NCBI RefSeq assembly: GCF_910593845.1
Contig: NZ_CAJVAS010000002.1
Span: 367,398 to 431,397, forward strand
Reading direction: 5' to 3'
DNA: 64,000 bases
From: Paenibacillus solanacearum
GTDB lineage: Bacteria; Bacillota; Bacilli; Paenibacillales; NBRC-103111
Position numbers and translations under genes: made by a program. The notes under the pieces are model-generated. The model saw only the letters and a list, made by a program, of their open reading frames with translations. It searched no databases and had not been told where the DNA came from. Positions 8,959 through 18,074 of this stretch are shown here, piece by piece; position 1 is the first letter of the stretch, and each line of letters begins with the position of its first letter.

Positions 8959-10905
8959 TTACGGCTTCGACGGTGTCTCCGGCGGAGGCGCCGCATCCGA
9001 CAAATAAATGCGGATCGTAGAGCCTTGCTCTACCCGGGAGCCCGGCTTAGGCACCTGATTGACAACGTTCTTCCCGGCGCCCGACTTGGCGAGCTGGAAG
9101 TTCATGTTCAAGTCCTCGTAAATGTCCGTGATCGTCATGCCGATCAAATTCGGCACTTCGACAATTTTCGTATCGCCGTAGACGTATTTGCGGTCGAGCT
9201 GATCTTGGCGCTGCGGCACTTTCATATATCGCAGCGAATCTTCCATAATACTCTTGACGAGCGGCGCAGCGATGAGCCCGCCGAATTGAATACCCTGCGG
9301 ATCGTCAACTGCCGCATATACGACGATCTTCGGATCGTCGGCCGGCGCGAAGCCGATGAAGGACACGATGTGCTCGTCGGCCGAGTAACGCCCGTTGATG
9401 ACTTTCTGCGCGGTACCTGTCTTGCCGCCGACGCGGTAGCCGTCGATAAACGCATTGCGTCCGGTCCCGTTGGCTACGACGCTCTCCAGCGTCTCGCGCA
9501 CCTGCTTGGAGGTCGCCTCCGAGATGACACGCCGCACCAGCTCCGGCTGAACGGTCTCCACGATCTCTCCGCTGTCCGGCTTATACCAGGCTTTCGCCAC
9601 ATGCGGCTTGAACAGATTGCCGCCGTTCACCGCAGCGGACACCGCAGTGATCTGCTGAATCGGCGTCACGGATACGCCTTGGCCGAACGATGTTGTTGCA
9701 AGTTCCACCGGACCTACGCGGGATGGCTTGAACATAATCCCGTTTTCTTCACCGCCCAGGTCAATGCCCGTTTTTTTGCCGAAGCCGAATTTGTAAATGT
9801 AGTCGAACAGCGTATCTTTGCCCAGCCGCTGCCCCATCACGACAAAGCCCGGGTTGCATGAATTTTCCACCACGCCAAGGAACGTTTCGCTTCCATGCCC
9901 TCCGCGCTTCCAGCAGCGGAGCCGGGCGCCAGACACTTCGATCGCGCCGTCGTCGTAGAAGCTCTCGTTCAGATTGACCTTCTTCTCTTCCAATGCTGCG
10001 GCAAGCGTGATGATCTTGAACGTAGAACCCGGCTCGTAGGTCATCCAGATCGGCAGGTTCCGGTTATAATTCTCGACCGGATATTGCGTATAATTGCCAG
10101 GCTCGTAGCCCGGGCGCGATCCCATGGCCAAGATTTCCCCATTGTTTGGGTCCATCGCGATGGCAATGACATGCTTCGGCTGGTACTTCACCATCGCTTG
10201 ATCCAGCTCACGCTCCATAATGGACTGAATGTGGCCGTCAATCGTCAGCTGCAAATTCATTCCGTCCAGCGGCGGCTTGAATTCGTCGTTGGAACCCGGC
10301 ATCTCCTTGCCGTTGGCTGCTGCCAGGTACGATATGCTGCCGTTGATGCCGGTTAAATTTTTATCATACTTCAACTCTATGCCTGTTAAGCCTTGATTAT
10401 CAATTCCGGTAAAACCAAGCACATGCGCGGCGAGCCCGCCGAACGGATAGTACCGCTTGTTGTCTTCCGCCACCCGAATGCCCGGCAAAAACAAATTGCG
10501 GACTTCCACCGCTTTCTCCATCGTCATCTTCCGGCCGGCCGGGTTAATGTAGACGCTCTTCTCGCGCTTCGTAATCAGCTTATAGACGGTCTCCTCGCTC
10601 ATCTCGAGCACCGCGGCCAGCTTGGCTGCCGTCTGCTGCGGGTCCCTGATCTGCGCAGGAATCGCCAGCACAGTCGGCGTGCTGATATTGTACGCCAGGC
10701 GCATGCCGTTACGATCCAATATTTCCCCTCGCTTGGCGGTAACGCGAATGTCGCGCCGCCATGATTCCTCCGCTTTATCCGACAGCTCGGGACCGGCCCA
10801 CAGCTGTACATATGCGAGCCGCACGACAAGTGCAAAAAATAAAATCGTTCCTACAACAAGTGCGGCGAATAGCCTGCGGCGAACCGTTACGTTCGATGCC
10901 CTCAT
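8959..10905 (-). CDS. spoVD: Class B penicillin-binding protein, SpoVD type
   Basis: This 648-residue transpeptidase has an N-terminal membrane anchor (about residues 10-32), a PBP dimerisation domain (about 50-200) and a transpeptidase domain. The active-site serine is Ser294 in GSTFK, SxN is read as SCN in VENSCNPGF, and KTG appears as GGKTGTAQ. A single C-terminal PASTA domain starts near residue 577 with VPNLIGM. One PASTA domain and the 645-residue class length fit SpoVD, which crosslinks spore cortex, rather than division PBP2B. It is the second of two adjacent class B PBP genes. Confidence 0.93.
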   Translation of the reverse strand: MRASNVTVRRRLFAALVVGTILFFALVVRLAYVQLWAGPELSDKAEESWRRDIRVTAKRGEILDRNGMRLAYNISTPTVLAIPAQIRDPQQTAAKLAAVLEMSEETVYKLITKREKSVYINPAGRKMTMEKAVEVRNLFLPGIRVAEDNKRYYPFGGLAAHVLGFTGIDNQGLTGIELKYDKNLTGINGSISYLAAANGKEMPGSNDEFKPPLDGMNLQLTIDGHIQSIMERELDQAMVKYQPKHVIAIAMDPNNGEILAMGSRPGYEPGNYTQYPVENYNRNLPIWMTYEPGSTFKIITLAAALEEKKVNLNESFYDDGAIEVSGARLRCWKRGGHGSETFLGVVENSCNPGFVVMGQRLGKDTLFDYIYKFGFGKKTGIDLGGEENGIMFKPSRVGPVELATTSFGQGVSVTPIQQITAVSAAVNGGNLFKPHVAKAWYKPDSGEIVETVQPELVRRVISEATSKQVRETLESVVANGTGRNAFIDGYRVGGKTGTAQKVINGRYSADEHIVSFIGFAPADDPKIVVYAAVDDPQGIQFGGLIAAPLVKSIMEDSLRYMKVPQRQDQLDRKYVYGDTKIVEVPNLIGMTITDIYEDLNMNFQLAKSGAGKNVVNQVPKPGSRVEQGSTIRIYLSDAAPPPETPSKP

Positions 10906-11011
10906 GCCCGCTTCTTCTCCTCCCTGAACAGAGATTCGTTCATATCATCCCTATTCGGGACAACCCGGGGTTAGAACAAGCTATCGATGAAGCTTGCGGG
11001 CGATGTACAGA

Positions 11012-11043
11012 CAACCGTCACAGCCCGGAAGGCGTGACGGTTG
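11012..11043 (-). other. Perfect stem-loop between pbpB and spoVD
   Basis: CAACCGTCAC (11012-11021) pairs perfectly with GTGACGGTTG (11034-11043), and an inner GCC/GGC pair extends the stem. It sits in the 207-base gap between the two PBP genes. No T-run follows in the minus direction, so an intrinsic terminator is unlikely. An attenuating, mRNA-processing or stability role separating division from sporulation genes is inferred. Confidence 0.45.
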
Positions 11044-11112
11044 CACTGGATCATGCTGCGTGCTTGCGGCATGCGATATAGAAGAGACAGCGAGGGCACC
11101 CGCAGTCCGCCG

Positions 11113-13425
11113 TCAGCGCTGCGCGGTCTTTTTATCCGTACCGGTCGGGGCATTCTTCTTCGGCGGCGGCGCAGCCGGCGCTTTGGCCGGAGGCGCATCC
11201 GATTTGGCATTTTTATCCGACTTGTCGGAAACGGCAAGCTGGCTGTACGGTTTCAACTGCAGCGTCACCACGCGCGCATCCCCTTCACCTTCCAGCGATT
11301 GCGCAGCGACGTAGCCTTCGCCGGTCGACGTGCAGCGGGTTTTGATGAACGAACACACTTCCATGGCATCGCGGAGCGATTTGCCGGTCAAATCCGGCAC
11401 GGCGATTTCTCCGCTATCCTGAAGTAATACATACATTCGCTGCGCGCCGCCGATTTCAGTACCTGGCGTCGGAGATTGGGCGATAATCTCATTTCCTCTG
11501 CCGATTGTTTCCACATTGATGCCGAATGAGTTCATCGTCGTACGCGCCTGCTCGGCGGATACACCCGTAAAGTCGGGAACCGTAGTGCGGATCTCCCGAT
11601 CGGACGCCTGAATGGGCGGCTTCGTCACTGTCGACGGCGCCACGCCCAGATAACGCAGCGATTGGGACATAATTTCCTTGAACGCGGGCGTGAGCACATC
11701 GCCGCCCAGATGATAATTGCCGCCCAGGTCCGGCTGATCGGCAATGAGCGTAATCAAGATACGCGGGTTTTCAATCGGCGCATAGCCGATGAAGGAGATA
11801 ACCCATTTGCCTTCCGCGTACCCTTTTTCCCCAGGCTCCACGAGGTTTGCGGTTCCGGTTTTGCCTGCGATCCGGTACCCTTCGATATAAGCTTTGCGGC
11901 CCGTACCGACCTGCTGGTCGGAGACGACCGTTTCCAGATATTCGCTGACCTGCTTCGCGGTTTTCTCCGACACCACCTCGCGGATCACTTTCGGTTCGTT
12001 CTTCTGAATGACCTCTTCGGTTTCCGGGTTGTAAATTTCCTTGATCAGATGCGGCCACATCAGCTTCCCGCCGTTGGCGATGGCGGCGTAAGCGGCCGTC
12101 TGCTGAATCGCTGTCGCCGTCATCCCTTGCCCGTAGGTGGCGGTCGCGAATTCAGCCGGATATTTCATCTTGACGATACCAGGCACTTCCCCTGGAATAT
12201 CTACGTTCGTTTTCACGCCGAAGCCGAACTTGTCGATATACTGCTTCAGTTTTTCCTGTCCCAGCTTCTCCAGTCCCAGCTTGACGAACGCGACGTTGCT
12301 GGAGCGCTTGAGGCCTTCCAAATATGTAATTTTCCCCCATCCCACGATGTTATGGTCATGCAGCGTACGCCCGGGAACTTGAATGGAGCCCGATTGATAC
12401 AAATCCGTCGGATTGAATAAATTTTCTTCGACCGCACCGGCGAGCGTAACGATCTTGAATGTCGAACCTGGCTCGTACTGGGATACGATCGCATGATTTT
12501 GAAAATCGCTCATCTGCTTGGTCTCCCAATAACGGTTCGGGTTAAAGGCCGGCGTATTGGCTACCCCAAGAATTTCCATCGTCATCGGATCGACGGCAAT
12601 CGCCGTCAAACTTTTCGGATGCCATTTCTCATTCACTTTATCCAGCGCGTTCTCAAGATAAAACTGAATGTTTTTATCCAGCGTCAATGTGACGTTACTG
12701 CCGTTAATCGCCTTCTTGTATTCCGCCTTGGAATTCGGCAATTCCACGCCGAAGCGGTCCGACTCATAGCTCAGCGATCCGGGAACGCCTTTCAGGTATG
12801 TATCGAGCTGCGATTCCAGCCCCATCTTGGGCACGCCTTCCTTATCGCTGTAGCCGAGCAGATGAGCCGCCAGCTTGCCGCCGGGATAAAAACGTTTGCT
12901 CTCCGGTCTCAGCAATATGCCGACGCTCTTGTTCTTTCCTTCAATGCTTTGCTGCAGCCGCTCGATCAGCTTCTTGATCTGATCGGCCACTTCCACGTCG
13001 ATCTTCCAGCCGTCGTTGCCGAGCTCCACCTGCGCGTAATAATCGCCGTTCGCTCTTTTTTTATTGAGCCGCTCCCGGATCCGGTCCGCGAGTGTATCAG
13101 CGGCGGCTGGATCTTCGGTAGGCTTCAGAATCGCCGCCAGCTCAGTTGCGATGACGTTCTCCAGCCCTTTATCATGAATCGTTTTGGGTACGAGCGCGAG
13201 CGTGTAGGCCGGAGCGTCTTCAGCCAGCACTTTGCCGTTGCGGTCCATAATGGCGCCGCGAATCGGCAGCAGTTCCTTGTCTGTCGCCCATTTCTCCTTG
13301 GCCATCGTAAGCAGTTCTTCCCCATGAACCACCTGGACCCAATACAAGCGCGTTACAAGGACAAGAAAAAGGAGGGTAAATATCCCTCCGATCAGCAGCG
13401 AACGCAATTTCACTTTTTTCGTCAT
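11113..13425 (-). CDS. pbpB: Division class B penicillin-binding protein (PBP2B/FtsI type)
   Basis: This 770-residue septal transpeptidase has an N-terminal membrane segment (about residues 8-28), a dimerisation domain and a transpeptidase domain. The active-site Ser321 lies in GSTFK, the SxN motif is SSN in KRSSNVAF, and KTG appears in AGKTGTAN. Two PASTA units follow, beginning near VPDFTGV and VPDLTGK. The C-terminus is a low-complexity Lys/Ala/Pro-rich tail of about 40 residues, longer than in Bacillus subtilis PBP2B. It lies directly after ftsL, as in other Bacillales. Confidence 0.93.
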   Translation of the reverse strand: MTKKVKLRSLLIGGIFTLLFLVLVTRLYWVQVVHGEELLTMAKEKWATDKELLPIRGAIMDRNGKVLAEDAPAYTLALVPKTIHDKGLENVIATELAAILKPTEDPAAADTLADRIRERLNKKRANGDYYAQVELGNDGWKIDVEVADQIKKLIERLQQSIEGKNKSVGILLRPESKRFYPGGKLAAHLLGYSDKEGVPKMGLESQLDTYLKGVPGSLSYESDRFGVELPNSKAEYKKAINGSNVTLTLDKNIQFYLENALDKVNEKWHPKSLTAIAVDPMTMEILGVANTPAFNPNRYWETKQMSDFQNHAIVSQYEPGSTFKIVTLAGAVEENLFNPTDLYQSGSIQVPGRTLHDHNIVGWGKITYLEGLKRSSNVAFVKLGLEKLGQEKLKQYIDKFGFGVKTNVDIPGEVPGIVKMKYPAEFATATYGQGMTATAIQQTAAYAAIANGGKLMWPHLIKEIYNPETEEVIQKNEPKVIREVVSEKTAKQVSEYLETVVSDQQVGTGRKAYIEGYRIAGKTGTANLVEPGEKGYAEGKWVISFIGYAPIENPRILITLIADQPDLGGNYHLGGDVLTPAFKEIMSQSLRYLGVAPSTVTKPPIQASDREIRTTVPDFTGVSAEQARTTMNSFGINVETIGRGNEIIAQSPTPGTEIGGAQRMYVLLQDSGEIAVPDLTGKSLRDAMEVCSFIKTRCTSTGEGYVAAQSLEGEGDARVVTLQLKPYSQLAVSDKSDKNAKSDAPPAKAPAAPPPKKNAPTGTDKKTAQR

Positions 13426-13454
13426 GTCGTTCTCCCCCTATTCCCGCTAACAGA

Positions 13455-13916
13455 TCAGGGTTGATCCTTTGTTTTTTTGGCCGCGGCCGAGCCGGACGGC
13501 CCATTGCCCGCAGGCGGTTTGGACGAAGCGGAGCCAACGCTTTTCGAGCTGCCTGCCGATTTGATCTGGTTTTCGTCGGGAACGACAAGACCGAGCTTCT
13601 TCGCTTCTTCCCCAAGCCGCTCCGGCGACGACAGCGCATCCACTTTATGCTTCAGCACGCTGTTCTCCGCCTCCAGCTGCTTGATTTTTTGCTCGATTTT
13701 ATTAATGTTCGTGTTCATTTCATAGATTTGGGCATAACGCCAAATAATAAGGCCCGCCACCACCACGCAGATCGCTACCGTGAACAAATACAGGAGCTTC
13801 TCCTGCACCGGCAGAGACTTGTTGTTGCGGTTAACCGATTTTTTCGGTTCCTTCGCTTGTACTTTGTTCTCCGAGCGCTGCTCCACCGCTAAACTCCCAT
13901 GAATATAAGCCGGCAA
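13455..13916 (-). CDS. ftsL: Cell division protein FtsL
   Basis: This 153-residue bitopic protein has a basic cytoplasmic N-terminus, one membrane helix (about residues 42-62) and a leucine-zipper-like coiled coil (about 68-95, INKIEQKIKQLEAEN). A Pro/Ser/Gly/Lys-rich tail follows. It belongs to the FtsL-DivIB-DivIC septal complex. The start is a TTG preceded at good spacing by AAAGGGGGAA, with no nearby ATG. Identification rests on topology and on position between rsmH and pbpB, since the family is weakly conserved. Confidence 0.88.
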   Translation of the reverse strand: MPAYIHGSLAVEQRSENKVQAKEPKKSVNRNNKSLPVQEKLLYLFTVAICVVVAGLIIWRYAQIYEMNTNINKIEQKIKQLEAENSVLKHKVDALSSPERLGEEAKKLGLVVPDENQIKSAGSSKSVGSASSKPPAGNGPSGSAAAKKTKDQP

Positions 13917-13935
13917 GATGGTTCCCCCTTTGATT

Positions 13936-14886
13936 TCAAAGTTTTTCCGCTATGCGAAGCTTCGCCGAACGTGCCCGCGGATTTGCTTCCAATTCATCCG
14001 CTCCGGCTTCGATCGGCTTACGATTGACAAGTTTGACGATCCCTTTATTGCCGCACACGCACATCGGAAAATCCGGCGGGCATGTGCATCTAGCCACGTA
14101 TTTGTTAAACGTCTGCTTGCAGATGCGGTCCTCCAGCGAGTGGAACGTAATGACAGATGCGCGCCCGCCGGGAGCGAGACAGCGAATGGTCTGCTCCAGC
14201 GCTTCTTCAAAAGCGCCCAATTCGTCATTGACCGCGATGCGCAGCGCCTGAAAGCTTCGCTTAGCCGGATGCGGTCCCGTTCTCCGCGCCGCGGCGGGTA
14301 TCGCTTGCTTGATCAGCTCCGCCAGCTCGGCTGTCGTCTCGATCGGCTTCTTCTCCCGGGCGGCTGCAATATGGGCGGCAATGCGTCTAGAAAACTTTTC
14401 CTCACTGTATTTGAACAAAATTTCTGCGATTTCCTGCTCCGACCAGTCGTTCACAATATCCCGGGCGGTCAGCGGCGCTGTCTGGTCCATCCGCATGTCC
14501 AGCTCAGCATCCTGGTTGTAGCTGAAGCCGCGGTCCGCCTCGTCCAGCTGCGGGGATGAAACACCAAGATCGAACAGCACGCCGTCAACCTGCGGCTTGC
14601 CGTCCTTCATCGCCCGCGGAATACGGGACAGCTCCCGTTCCAAAAAGCGGAAATTGCTGCGTACCAGCTTCACCCGATCCGCGACCGGGGCCAAACGCTC
14701 CTGCGCGTTCGCCAGCGCGGCATCGTCCTGATCGAATGCGATCAGCAGGCCGTCTTCATTCAGCTGGTTTGCAACCAGCAAACTGTGACCGGCTCCTCCG
14801 AGCGTACAGTCAACATATACTCCGTCCGGCTTAATATGCAGTCCGTGAACTGCTTCTTCTTTCAATACGGTAATATGATGAAACAT
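13936..14886 (-). CDS. rsmH: 16S rRNA (cytosine-1402 N4)-methyltransferase RsmH
   Basis: This 316-residue SAM-dependent methyltransferase modifies C1402 in the ribosomal decoding centre. The N-terminus has the family [11 protein letters not shown] segment and the SAM-binding [10 protein letters not shown] loop near residue 26. [14 protein letters not shown] lies near 105, and FHSLEDRI near 246. The ATG has AGGAGG upstream. It lies between mraZ and ftsL in the standard dcw order. Confidence 0.97.
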   Translation of the reverse strand: MFHHITVLKEEAVHGLHIKPDGVYVDCTLGGAGHSLLVANQLNEDGLLIAFDQDDAALANAQERLAPVADRVKLVRSNFRFLERELSRIPRAMKDGKPQVDGVLFDLGVSSPQLDEADRGFSYNQDAELDMRMDQTAPLTARDIVNDWSEQEIAEILFKYSEEKFSRRIAAHIAAAREKKPIETTAELAELIKQAIPAAARRTGPHPAKRSFQALRIAVNDELGAFEEALEQTIRCLAPGGRASVITFHSLEDRICKQTFNKYVARCTCPPDFPMCVCGNKGIVKLVNRKPIEAGADELEANPRARSAKLRIAEKL

Positions 14887-14906
14887 GCCATTATCCTCCT
14901 GAGCGT

Positions 14907-15344
14907 TTACAAGTCGAAGTTGAAGTCAACCAATTTCTCGGCAATCTCGTTGAACGATTCTTCCGATTGCTCGGCATAGTTTTCCCAGATTGCCTTACTC
15001 CAAATCTCCACCCGATTGGAAACGCCGATCACGACGCAATCTTTCTCCAGCTTGGCATGTTCGATCAGATTGTTCGGCAGATTGACTCTGCCCTGCTTGT
15101 CCAGCTCGCACTCGGTCGCTCCGGAGAAGAAAAATCGGGTAAAGGCACGAGCGTCCGACTTCATCAGCGGCAGCGCTTTGAGCTTCTGCTCCAGCACCGC
15201 CCATTCATCCATGGGGTAAACAAATAAGCATTGGTCCAGGCCGCGAGTGACGATAAACGATGTTCCGAGGGCTTCGCGAAATTTCGCAGGCACGATCATC
15301 CGGCCTTTTTCATCAACGGTATGTTGATATTCCCCCATAAACAT
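14907..15344 (-). CDS. mraZ: Transcriptional regulator MraZ
   Basis: This 145-residue protein has two tandem AbrB-like swapped-hairpin repeats, with signatures [14 protein letters not shown] near residue 10 and [12 protein letters not shown] near 82. MraZ forms ring oligomers that bind repeated sites before its own gene. The ATG at 15344 is chosen over an in-frame GTG 12 bases upstream, because the GTG overlaps the GGGGGTGG ribosome binding site and MFMGEYQHT is the usual N-terminus. It is the first gene of the dcw cluster. Confidence 0.95.
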   Translation of the reverse strand: MFMGEYQHTVDEKGRMIVPAKFREALGTSFIVTRGLDQCLFVYPMDEWAVLEQKLKALPLMKSDARAFTRFFFSGATECELDKQGRVNLPNNLIEHAKLEKDCVVIGVSNRVEIWSKAIWENYAEQSEESFNEIAEKLVDFNFDL

Positions 15345-15350
15345 CCCACT

Positions 15351-15390
15351 CGCCACCCCCTTTCCACCACTTTAACCCACTTTCCTCCAC
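15351..15390 (-). promoter_or_regulatory. Tandem repeats resembling MraZ operator boxes
   Basis: On the minus strand, just before the mraZ ATG, four 10-base units of the form GGAAAGTGGG occur in phase: 15381-15390 degenerate, 15371-15380, 15361-15370 and 15351-15360. Each carries an (A)AAGTGG, GTGG or GGGG core. MraZ is known to bind short GTG-containing direct repeats with a period near 10 bases, so autoregulation is inferred. The last unit overlaps the ribosome binding site. A possible -10 (TATAGT, 15398-15403) lies just upstream. Confidence 0.55.
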
Positions 15391-15415
15391 CTGTAAACTA
15401 TAATTCGCTGTATGA

Positions 15416-15459
15416 AACAAAAAATCCTGCTTTCGTCTCAGGGACGAAGCAGGATTTTT
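15416..15459 (-). terminator. Intrinsic terminator after the DUF4349 lipoprotein gene
   Basis: Arms 15421-15437 and 15443-15458 form a stem of about 16 bp with one bulge and a 5-base loop. On the minus strand the stem ends in a run of six T. It ends the upstream lipoprotein transcript just before the mraZ promoter region. Confidence 0.85.
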
Positions 15460-15471
15460 CATAGGCCATAG

Positions 15472-16536
15472 CTATTCCGTTTCTTTCTTGGCGCCGTCCG
15501 CCGGTTCCGGCTGCTGCCTGTTATGTTCGGCGAGCTGCTTGCGTATACCCGACAGCTTCTTCTTTCGATTCGTTCGCGCGAACCACAGCGGCACGCCGAT
15601 CACGACGAGCAGCGCCAGCACCGGCAGCGCGCTGGCTACAAATACGACAACCCACTGAATCATAACCGACAATACGGTCATGCTGCCGTTCAGCGCGGCT
15701 GCGGCCCGGTTCAACAGCGGCCCCCGGTCTTTCGATCCGATGACCTCGGCGGAGCCGATCTTTTGCGCTAACCTCAGCTCAATGGTAGAGAAAGCGACAT
15801 TTTGTTCCAAATAGCGCATTCTGCCCTTGATGCGCTCGATTTCTTCCTGCACTTTTCCGAGTTCGGCGGAAAATGCGACAAGCTCGTCGGTTTTCGTCGC
15901 TTTCTCCATGAAGGAAATCAACCGCTCTTCCACCACTTGTTTGGCCTTTAGCCGCGATGACAAATCAACGTATTCTTCCGTGACGTCCTGTCCCTGCATG
16001 TTTTTTTGCATCGCCGGGTGGATTTGCTCCAGCCTCGACAACAGCGATTGAAACCCGTTCGCGGGAACTTTGATGACGAATGTACCGCTTTTTTCGGCAG
16101 TTGCCACATTTTCGCTGAACTGTAAAATGTACGCGCCAGACTGGGTGACCGCCTCCTGTATTTTGGCCGCGGTCTCCTGGTACTTCTCCACCTGCATCAT
16201 CAGATTCGCCTTGTAAATAATTTTGCGGCCGAACGGATCAGCCGCCTCCGGTGCGGTCTCTCCCATAAAGCTGCCGCCGGCCGCGGCATTCGAAACCGCC
16301 TTGGCGTCGGTCGTCTCCACCGCTCGGTCCGCAGCCCCTCCGCCGTTCGCCTGCTGCGGACTCGGCGCAGCCAGGCTCATCTCCGAGCTCTTCGATGCCG
16401 CCGATTCGCCGGCGCCGCAGCCCGTCAGCATCACGGCAACCGCAAACAGCGTCGCCAGCGCCGCGCCCATCCCTTTCCTCAGACCCCGATAGCCCCGGGA
16501 ATGCCGCCTGAGGCCGTTTCTTGATTTGTCTCGCAT
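15472..16536 (-). CDS. DUF4349-family membrane-anchored lipoprotein
   Basis: This 354-residue envelope protein of unknown function has a basic N-terminus followed by a signal segment ending in a lipobox (MLTGC, Cys about residue 40), then a low-complexity Ser/Ala/Gly linker. The DUF4349-like domain (about 100-280) contains a coiled-coil heptad stretch (about 205-240). A strong membrane helix (about 295-325) precedes a basic tail. The start ATG has AAGGGGG upstream; an in-frame start 96 bases earlier has none. It lies between ahcY and mraZ and has its own terminators on both sides, so it is probably a separate unit. Confidence 0.8.
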   Translation of the reverse strand: MRDKSRNGLRRHSRGYRGLRKGMGAALATLFAVAVMLTGCGAGESAASKSSEMSLAAPSPQQANGGGAADRAVETTDAKAVSNAAAGGSFMGETAPEAADPFGRKIIYKANLMMQVEKYQETAAKIQEAVTQSGAYILQFSENVATAEKSGTFVIKVPANGFQSLLSRLEQIHPAMQKNMQGQDVTEEYVDLSSRLKAKQVVEERLISFMEKATKTDELVAFSAELGKVQEEIERIKGRMRYLEQNVAFSTIELRLAQKIGSAEVIGSKDRGPLLNRAAAALNGSMTVLSVMIQWVVVFVASALPVLALLVVIGVPLWFARTNRKKKLSGIRKQLAEHNRQQPEPADGAKKETE

Positions 16537-16673
16537 CGCTAATCCCCCTTGATTGTCGCGAATACTTGCCGCGAACCGCTTCGCAAGCAGCCCGCTACCC
16601 CATAGACGGTACCCGCTTCGGCATTGTTGCATGATACTGGCAGCCTAACCAAGGATTTTCAACTGCGGAACAA

Positions 16674-16710
16674 CAAAAAAACTCTCCCGATGACTGATCA
16701 TCGAGAGAGT
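16674..16710 (-). terminator. Intrinsic terminator after ahcY
   Basis: Arms 16681-16693 and 16698-16710 give a 13-bp stem with one G-T wobble and a 4-base loop. Six T follow on the minus strand. It lies about 40 bases past the ahcY stop. Confidence 0.88.
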
Positions 16711-16747
16711 CGGATGAACGCCCGCCTGTTAAGCGAAGCGCAGTATA

Positions 16748-18013
16748 TTAATGCTCGGCCCAGCTGTCGAGGTAAGCTTGCTGCTCCGACGTCAGCGCGT
16801 CGATGCCCATGCCCATAGCGGCCAGCTTGAAGCGTGCAACTTGCTCGTCCAGCTCGTAAGGAACGTTGACGACTTTGTTGCCGATTTGCTTGTAGTTGTC
16901 GTTCACGTACTTGAGCGACATTGCCTGCAATGCAAACGTCATGTCCATGATTTCTGCCGGATGACCGTCGCCGGCTGCCAGGTTCACGAGGCGGCCTTCG
17001 GCCAAAATGTAAAACTTGCGGCCGTCCTGCAGCTTGTATTCTTCAATGTTACGGCGAACGGTGCGTTTCGATACGGACATCGCTTCGAGCTCCGGCTTGT
17101 TCACTTCCACGTCGAAGTGACCTGCATTGGACAAGATCGCGCCGTCCTTCATCACTTTGTAGTGCTCGCCGCGGATGACGTCACGGTTGCCGGTTACCGT
17201 TACGAAGAAGTCGCCCAGCTTGGCCGCTTCCGTCATCGGCATTACCGCAAAACCGTCCATATAAGCTTCGACGGCCTTGATTGCATCGATTTCGGTTACG
17301 ATGACGTTCGCACCGAGTCCTTTGGCGCGCATGGCTACGCCTTTGCCGCACCAGCCGTAGCCGACGACAACGACGGTTTTACCCGCAACAACCAGGTTGG
17401 TCGTCCGGTTGATGCCGTCCCACACGGATTGCCCCGTGCCGTAGCGGTTGTCGAACAAGTATTTGCAGAATGCGTCGTTTACGGCCACCATCGGGAATTG
17501 CAGCTGGTTTTCTTTCTCCAGAGATTTCAGACGCAGGATTCCTGTCGTCGTTTCTTCCGCGCCGCCGCGTACTTTTTTCAGCAAATCTCTGCGCTCGGAG
17601 TGAAGAACCGTGACGAGGTCGCCGCCGTCGTCGATGATGAGGTCCGGCTCGGTTTCCAGCGTTTTGACCAGCAGGTCCTTGTATTCTTGAGGGTCCGGAT
17701 TGTACTTCGCAAACACGGTGATGCCGTCTTCCACCAGCGCCGCGCATACATCATCCTGCGTGGACAGCGGGTTGGAGCCGCAGATCGCCACTTCGGCGCC
17801 GCCGGCTTGTACGACTTTGGCGAGATATGCCGTTTTCGCTTCGAGGTGAAGCGAAATCGCGACTTTCAGCCCTTTGAACGGCTGCTCTTTCTCGAATTGT
17901 TCGCGGATGCGGTTCAGCACCGGCATGTGAGCGTTAACCCAGTCAATCTTCAAATGCCCTTCCGGGGCGAGCTTGATATCGCGAATAATGCTTTGGTTCA
18001 CTGTGCTTGCCAT
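16748..18013 (-). CDS. ahcY: Adenosylhomocysteinase AhcY
   Basis: This 421-residue NAD-dependent hydrolase splits S-adenosylhomocysteine into adenosine and homocysteine. The NAD-binding Rossmann motif VVVVGYGWCGKG lies near residue 212, NAGHFDVEVN near 295, and the catalytic C-terminal LAAGDGHPAEI near 351. Length fits the short bacterial/archaeal form. The ATG is preceded by AGGGAGG; upstream in-frame starts run into bshC and lack a site. Its gene follows bshC by about 60 bases. Bacillus subtilis uses the Pfs/LuxS route instead, so this is a metabolic difference from that model. Confidence 0.96.
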   Translation of the reverse strand: MASTVNQSIIRDIKLAPEGHLKIDWVNAHMPVLNRIREQFEKEQPFKGLKVAISLHLEAKTAYLAKVVQAGGAEVAICGSNPLSTQDDVCAALVEDGITVFAKYNPDPQEYKDLLVKTLETEPDLIIDDGGDLVTVLHSERRDLLKKVRGGAEETTTGILRLKSLEKENQLQFPMVAVNDAFCKYLFDNRYGTGQSVWDGINRTTNLVVAGKTVVVVGYGWCGKGVAMRAKGLGANVIVTEIDAIKAVEAYMDGFAVMPMTEAAKLGDFFVTVTGNRDVIRGEHYKVMKDGAILSNAGHFDVEVNKPELEAMSVSKRTVRRNIEEYKLQDGRKFYILAEGRLVNLAAGDGHPAEIMDMTFALQAMSLKYVNDNYKQIGNKVVNVPYELDEQVARFKLAAMGMGIDALTSEQQAYLDSWAEH

Positions 18014-18074
18014 GAATAAAATTCCTCCCTGAGTCGTTAAAATAATGGTCTCTCTATTATGCCTGATCTTGCGT

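Noticed and set aside
8305..9861. Long plus-strand open frame (518 codons) across murE and spoVD
   Set aside because: It lies antisense to two well-supported Mur/PBP genes, has Arg/His-rich composition typical of a reverse-frame shadow, no ribosome binding site and no recognisable domain.
16751..18019. Plus-strand open frame (422 codons) antisense to ahcY
   Set aside because: It covers ahcY almost exactly in the reverse direction, with no independent support.
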